Positions 58,204 through 60,806 of a DNA stretch of 60,806 nucleotides are shown here, in pieces; position 1 is the stretch's first letter, and every line of letters begins with the position of its first letter. The notes beneath the pieces were generated by a model, which ran no database searches, was not told the origin of the DNA, and was given only the letters and a program-made list of their open reading frames with translations. Source of the DNA: a virus. Position numbers and translations under genes: made by a program. The DNA lies in the IMG/VR virus record IMGVR_UViG_3300048573_000207, positions 1 to 60,806 of that record. One strand, 5' to 3'.

Positions 58204-59785
58204 TGTCTAGTTCCTGTTCAAGTGCAGTTAAGTTCTCGTCATCTAAACCAGCCATGTCGTCATCATCTGGGACTTCGTCTGCTGTTTCAAAGATGTCATT
58301 GCTCTTGGCCTTACGGGCCGCTTCAACACCACCAAAGCTGATTGAGTTCAAGAACGTTGTGTTGTCGGAAATCATTTGACGCTTGTCTGCCATTGGTGTA
58401 GCAGGATCAAACAACACTTCAACAAAGTTGTTAAAGTACAAGATGTCATTGGGAAGGAACTCGCTTAGGTTAGGAGCCTTTTTGCCATAACCTGTTGCAT
58501 CTCGATAATCAACGTTGGGATTACGTGCATACTCGATGTCAGCCAGTCGCAATGTTTCTTGTACAGCTTGAATGTGGTTGTACACGTTATGAGCCATAAC
58601 AAACAAGTACGAAATAGTGTCCCAACTTGTTTTACCAATCTTGCCATTCTTGTTGGCATCGTTTGGACCAAGATAGCAAATGTCACCTGCAACCAAGCGT
58701 TCCATAATAGGACCTTGGTGAGGCATTTCCAATTGCGAACCCTTCATACTCTTGTTGTCAACGCTCTTACTCATTGAGTAAGTCAGCTTGTTGGGAGTAA
58801 AGTAGTTGTAATTGTAACTCAATGCATAACCACCTGCTGCCACAAAAGGACTAGCAGCATCAAAGCTGATGTTGATATTAGGGTTGTAATGCTTTTGCAG
58901 CTGACGTTTGATAGATGTCAAGTAGCAAGCCCACTTTAGACGACCAATACCCAAGAAGTGAATCCAATCCTTGTCAGCGATCAAATCATCTTCGATCAAG
59001 TCCAGCATACGATTCAGTACGCTTGGCATGTGCTTCATGTTGATACCAGCAAACGCCCAACCTTCTAATGTACGATCTTTAGAGTAGCCCATTTCTTCAA
59101 CAGACTCTGGCTTACTAAAGTGTTTGATTGTGTCGTACCATTGCTTGGAGTTATCTGGTGTGCTACCAGAGATAACATTTAGAAACTTTGTAGCACCTGG
59201 TACACGATGCTTCATAAAGTAATGAAGGTTGTGTACTGAAATGTCTAGTGTATCTTCAAACTTGGTTAGACCTGTTTTAGCACTTAGCGGAGGGACGGCA
59301 GCAAACGCAGGAACGTCAAGTGTCATTGACCAATCGGAAGTGTGTTCTAAGTAACGTAGAATTTCTTCACGGAACTTGTCACCTTCGGCACCTTTGATGT
59401 TCTTCCAATCCATCTTGATAACACCAGTGGCCAATTGGAAACCAGAGCTATCACCTACGATAATTGTTTTGCTACGATCACGTTTGTGAATCATTGGCTC
59501 TTTGTCATCACAGCGAGTCAGGTTGCGATCAGCATGTCCTGCTGAGTACAGAGCTACGCCATAGTGATAGTAAGAGTTTTCAGGGTCTAAAAAGTTAGTG
59601 CCTTCGATACCTTTTTCAAACTTTGCAGGTACGCGGCCCGGCGGTAGGAAATTGGGATCGGATGCAATCTTACCTAGCGTCTTAGTGTAGAATCCACTAA
59701 TGGCTGGCAAATATACTGCCCATTTAAATTTTCCATCAGCATCACGAGCACGGTCCGTTAAATCAACAGTTGGACTATTTTTCAT
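58193..59785 (-). CDS. dpdA: DNA-guanine transglycosylase DpdA
   Basis: A 530-residue protein of the tRNA-guanine transglycosylase superfamily. It exchanges guanine in DNA for a 7-deazaguanine base. D112 in [12 protein letters not shown] corresponds to the Asp of the DSGGFQ motif, D157 in SMTLDVPAF to the base-binding Asp, [12 protein letters not shown] to the GLAxGE loop, and D309 in [11 protein letters not shown] to the nucleophile of FDCVxPTR. The zinc site of tRNA enzymes (CxCx2C) is missing, as in DpdA proteins. An acidic tail ([17 protein letters not shown]) follows. The ATG at 59785 overlaps the end of a GIY-YIG gene. Confidence 0.8.
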   Translation of the reverse strand: MKNSPTVDLTDRARDADGKFKWAVYLPAISGFYTKTLGKIASDPNFLPPGRVPAKFEKGIEGTNFLDPENSYYHYGVALYSAGHADRNLTRCDDKEPMIHKRDRSKTIIVGDSSGFQLATGVIKMDWKNIKGAEGDKFREEILRYLEHTSDWSMTLDVPAFAAVPPLSAKTGLTKFEDTLDISVHNLHYFMKHRVPGATKFLNVISGSTPDNSKQWYDTIKHFSKPESVEEMGYSKDRTLEGWAFAGINMKHMPSVLNRMLDLIEDDLIADKDWIHFLGIGRLKWACYLTSIKRQLQKHYNPNINISFDAASPFVAAGGYALSYNYNYFTPNKLTYSMSKSVDNKSMKGSQLEMPHQGPIMERLVAGDICYLGPNDANKNGKIGKTSWDTISYLFVMAHNVYNHIQAVQETLRLADIEYARNPNVDYRDATGYGKKAPNLSEFLPNDILYFNNFVEVLFDPATPMADKRQMISDNTTFLNSISFGGVEAARKAKSNDIFETADEVPDDDDMAGLDDENLTALEQELDNDN

Positions 59786-60380
59786 TTTTTCTTTTCTCCC
59801 ATAATTTTTTCCTAGATTCAGACATTTTCTTTTTTGTTTCTTCGGACATTACTCGTCCTTTAAGAGCTGCACTTATTTTGGCTTTTTGCTCGGGAGTGTT
59901 TGGTCTACCCTTGTGAGACTCACTCATTTTTTTTCTAGTTTCTTCACTTACTTCAACACCAAGTCTACTACCTACTTGAACACCAGTTAATCCTTTATTC
60001 CATGGGATATTACCTTTACCAGCTTTGCTTAGATTTTTCTTATGCTCTTCGGATTTAGGCTTGCCGCTAGCTGCAATACTCATATTTTTCTTGTGCTCTT
60101 CAGATTTGGCCGTAGTATTACCAGTTGCGCCTTCGCCGCCATCTGTTCGATTGTGTAGTATCCCAGTTCCTGAATCTTTTCGACCATACCATCGAATCAT
60201 TCTTCTTTCAAGTGCAAACGCACCAGGTTCAGTTAAATTAGTTTCTAGCATGACTATCCTGGAATGATCCAGCGGTACATGTACATTAAGATGTTTGTTC
60301 CATGCACGACAATCTTTGCCTTTACCAATATAGTATGGTGTTAAATCGCTTGCTCGCAAGTAAGCATATACATAAAACAT
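59775..60380 (-). CDS. GIY-YIG homing endonuclease with NUMOD3 repeats
   Basis: A 201-residue protein. The catalytic domain is complete: [20 protein letters not shown] (the GIY...YIG strands), an Arg-containing helix, and a Glu-containing helix ([12 protein letters not shown]). Four NUMOD3-type repeats follow ([20 protein letters not shown] and similar). The gene lies between the partial gene at 60467 and dpdA; its stop overlaps the dpdA start, so dpdA translation may be coupled to it. AGGAG binding site 6 bases before the ATG. Confidence 0.85.
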   Translation of the reverse strand: MFYVYAYLRASDLTPYYIGKGKDCRAWNKHLNVHVPLDHSRIVMLETNLTEPGAFALERRMIRWYGRKDSGTGILHNRTDGGEGATGNTTAKSEEHKKNMSIAASGKPKSEEHKKNLSKAGKGNIPWNKGLTGVQVGSRLGVEVSEETRKKMSESHKGRPNTPEQKAKISAALKGRVMSEETKKKMSESRKKLWEKRKNEK

Positions 60381-60466
60381 AGTAGTCTCCTATATGTTTA
60401 CTAATACGATTACTTGCGATATTAGCCTATTACTTGGTTAAATTGCTCGTTTAGTTAAGTCGATAC

Positions 60467-60806
60467 TCATTGCTGTGCAATTACTAGATATTCGTATGCA
60501 ATAACGCCACTATCAAATTCGATCTTGGCAACTTTTTCCGAGATACTGATAATCGGAGTACCTTGGCTTGCTGTTTTAAGTGCAAGCAACAAACTTTGGA
60601 TTGGCAATGTTACTGGACGCTTTAGTGTTTGTGTAGTGTCTGCAAACACAAACTTACCACTATGACCGCCACCTGCTGAGCCACCAAACGTAAAGATCAA
60701 CTTGCCGTTGTCTGTGGTAGCTACCAAGTTAGGATCAATGCTGGCATACAAGCCTGCACGTTGTGCCAACTCGCTGATCTTGTTAGCAGCCGGCTTGACA
60801 ACAACA
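60467..60806 (-). CDS. unidentified protein, C-terminal part (cut by window end)
   Basis: The frame is open to the right edge, so the N-terminus is missing; a TTG at 60769 is only an internal codon. The visible 112 residues are beta-rich (NGKLIFTFGGSAGGGHSGKF, then VFADTTQTLKRPVTLPIQSL) with a helical PAANKISELAQRA start. It precedes the GIY-YIG gene and dpdA and may once have been directly next to dpdA. It has no motif that I recognise. Confidence 0.5.
   Translation of the reverse strand, partial: VVVKPAANKISELAQRAGLYASIDPNLVATTDNGKLIFTFGGSAGGGHSGKFVFADTTQTLKRPVTLPIQSLLLALKTASQGTPIISISEKVAKIEFDSGVIAYEYLVIAQQ

Noticed and set aside
1-60806. CRISPR arrays, insertion sequences, integrase or attachment sites
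   Set aside because: No spaced direct repeats, transposase or integrase motifs were seen. The repeats present are coding tandem repeats.

Overview
The window is part of the genome of a T4-like myovirus. Its best-supported genes are T4-type baseplate genes in the expected order (gp53-like, a hub-like protein, a gp5-like spike, gp25, gp6, then a giant wedge-type protein), followed by tail-fibre-like proteins and T4-type nucleotide and DNA genes (ThyX, a 5'-nuclease of the RNase H type, a MazG-like protein, a glutaredoxin). Promoters fit this picture. T4-type late promoters (TAAATA) stand before virion genes, and sigma70-type promoters (TTGACN, 16-18 bases, TATAAT-like) stand before the early genes. 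No portal, major capsid, integrase, tRNA or photosynthesis gene is visible. The ferredoxin, which is close to Azotobacter FdI, and a DUF1289 protein suggest a proteobacterial host, but this is inference.

Layout. 1-1305: the 3' part of a homing endonuclease and a nucleotidyltransferase. 1309-21935: baseplate and tail-fibre genes, all on the + strand. 21937-30945: a tightly overlapping + strand operon of glycosyltransferase-like proteins, a methyltransferase-like protein, a 2-oxoglutarate oxygenase, GNAT-like proteins, an ATP-pyrophosphatase and a fatty acid desaturase. 30954-32464: thyX with an HNH endonuclease inserted at its 5' end, leaving a short remnant of an older thyX start. 32453-36202: mostly - strand genes (asparagine-synthetase-like ATP-pyrophosphatase, 2OG oxygenase) with one + strand fatty acid hydroxylase. 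36246-43891: - strand early genes, including a MoxR-type AAA ATPase paired with a metallopeptidase/VWA protein, and several very small genes with their own promoters. 43893-55337: long - strand operons with queE, a MazG-like gene, a phosphoesterase, a short UDP-sugar dehydrogenase, a ferredoxin, folE, a glutaredoxin, a cytidylyltransferase, galE and a glycosyltransferase. 56417-60806: the dpdA region.

Most notable system. The window encodes GTP cyclohydrolase I (folE), a QueD-like protein, an atypical QueE and a DpdA-type DNA transglycosylase. Together these are most of a pathway that makes a 7-deazaguanine base and inserts it into DNA, a known phage anti-restriction strategy. No QueC is visible here, so the inserted base may stop at the 7-carboxy-7-deazaguanine stage, or QueC may lie outside the window. 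An unrecognised gene overlaps the end of dpdA and is a candidate new component.

Six homing-endonuclease-type genes lie in the window. Five stand beside a recognised gene (thyX, the VWA gene, a phosphoesterase, a glycosyltransferase, dpdA), and two of these have visibly rearranged their surroundings. Assignments rest on motifs read by eye; no database search was run.
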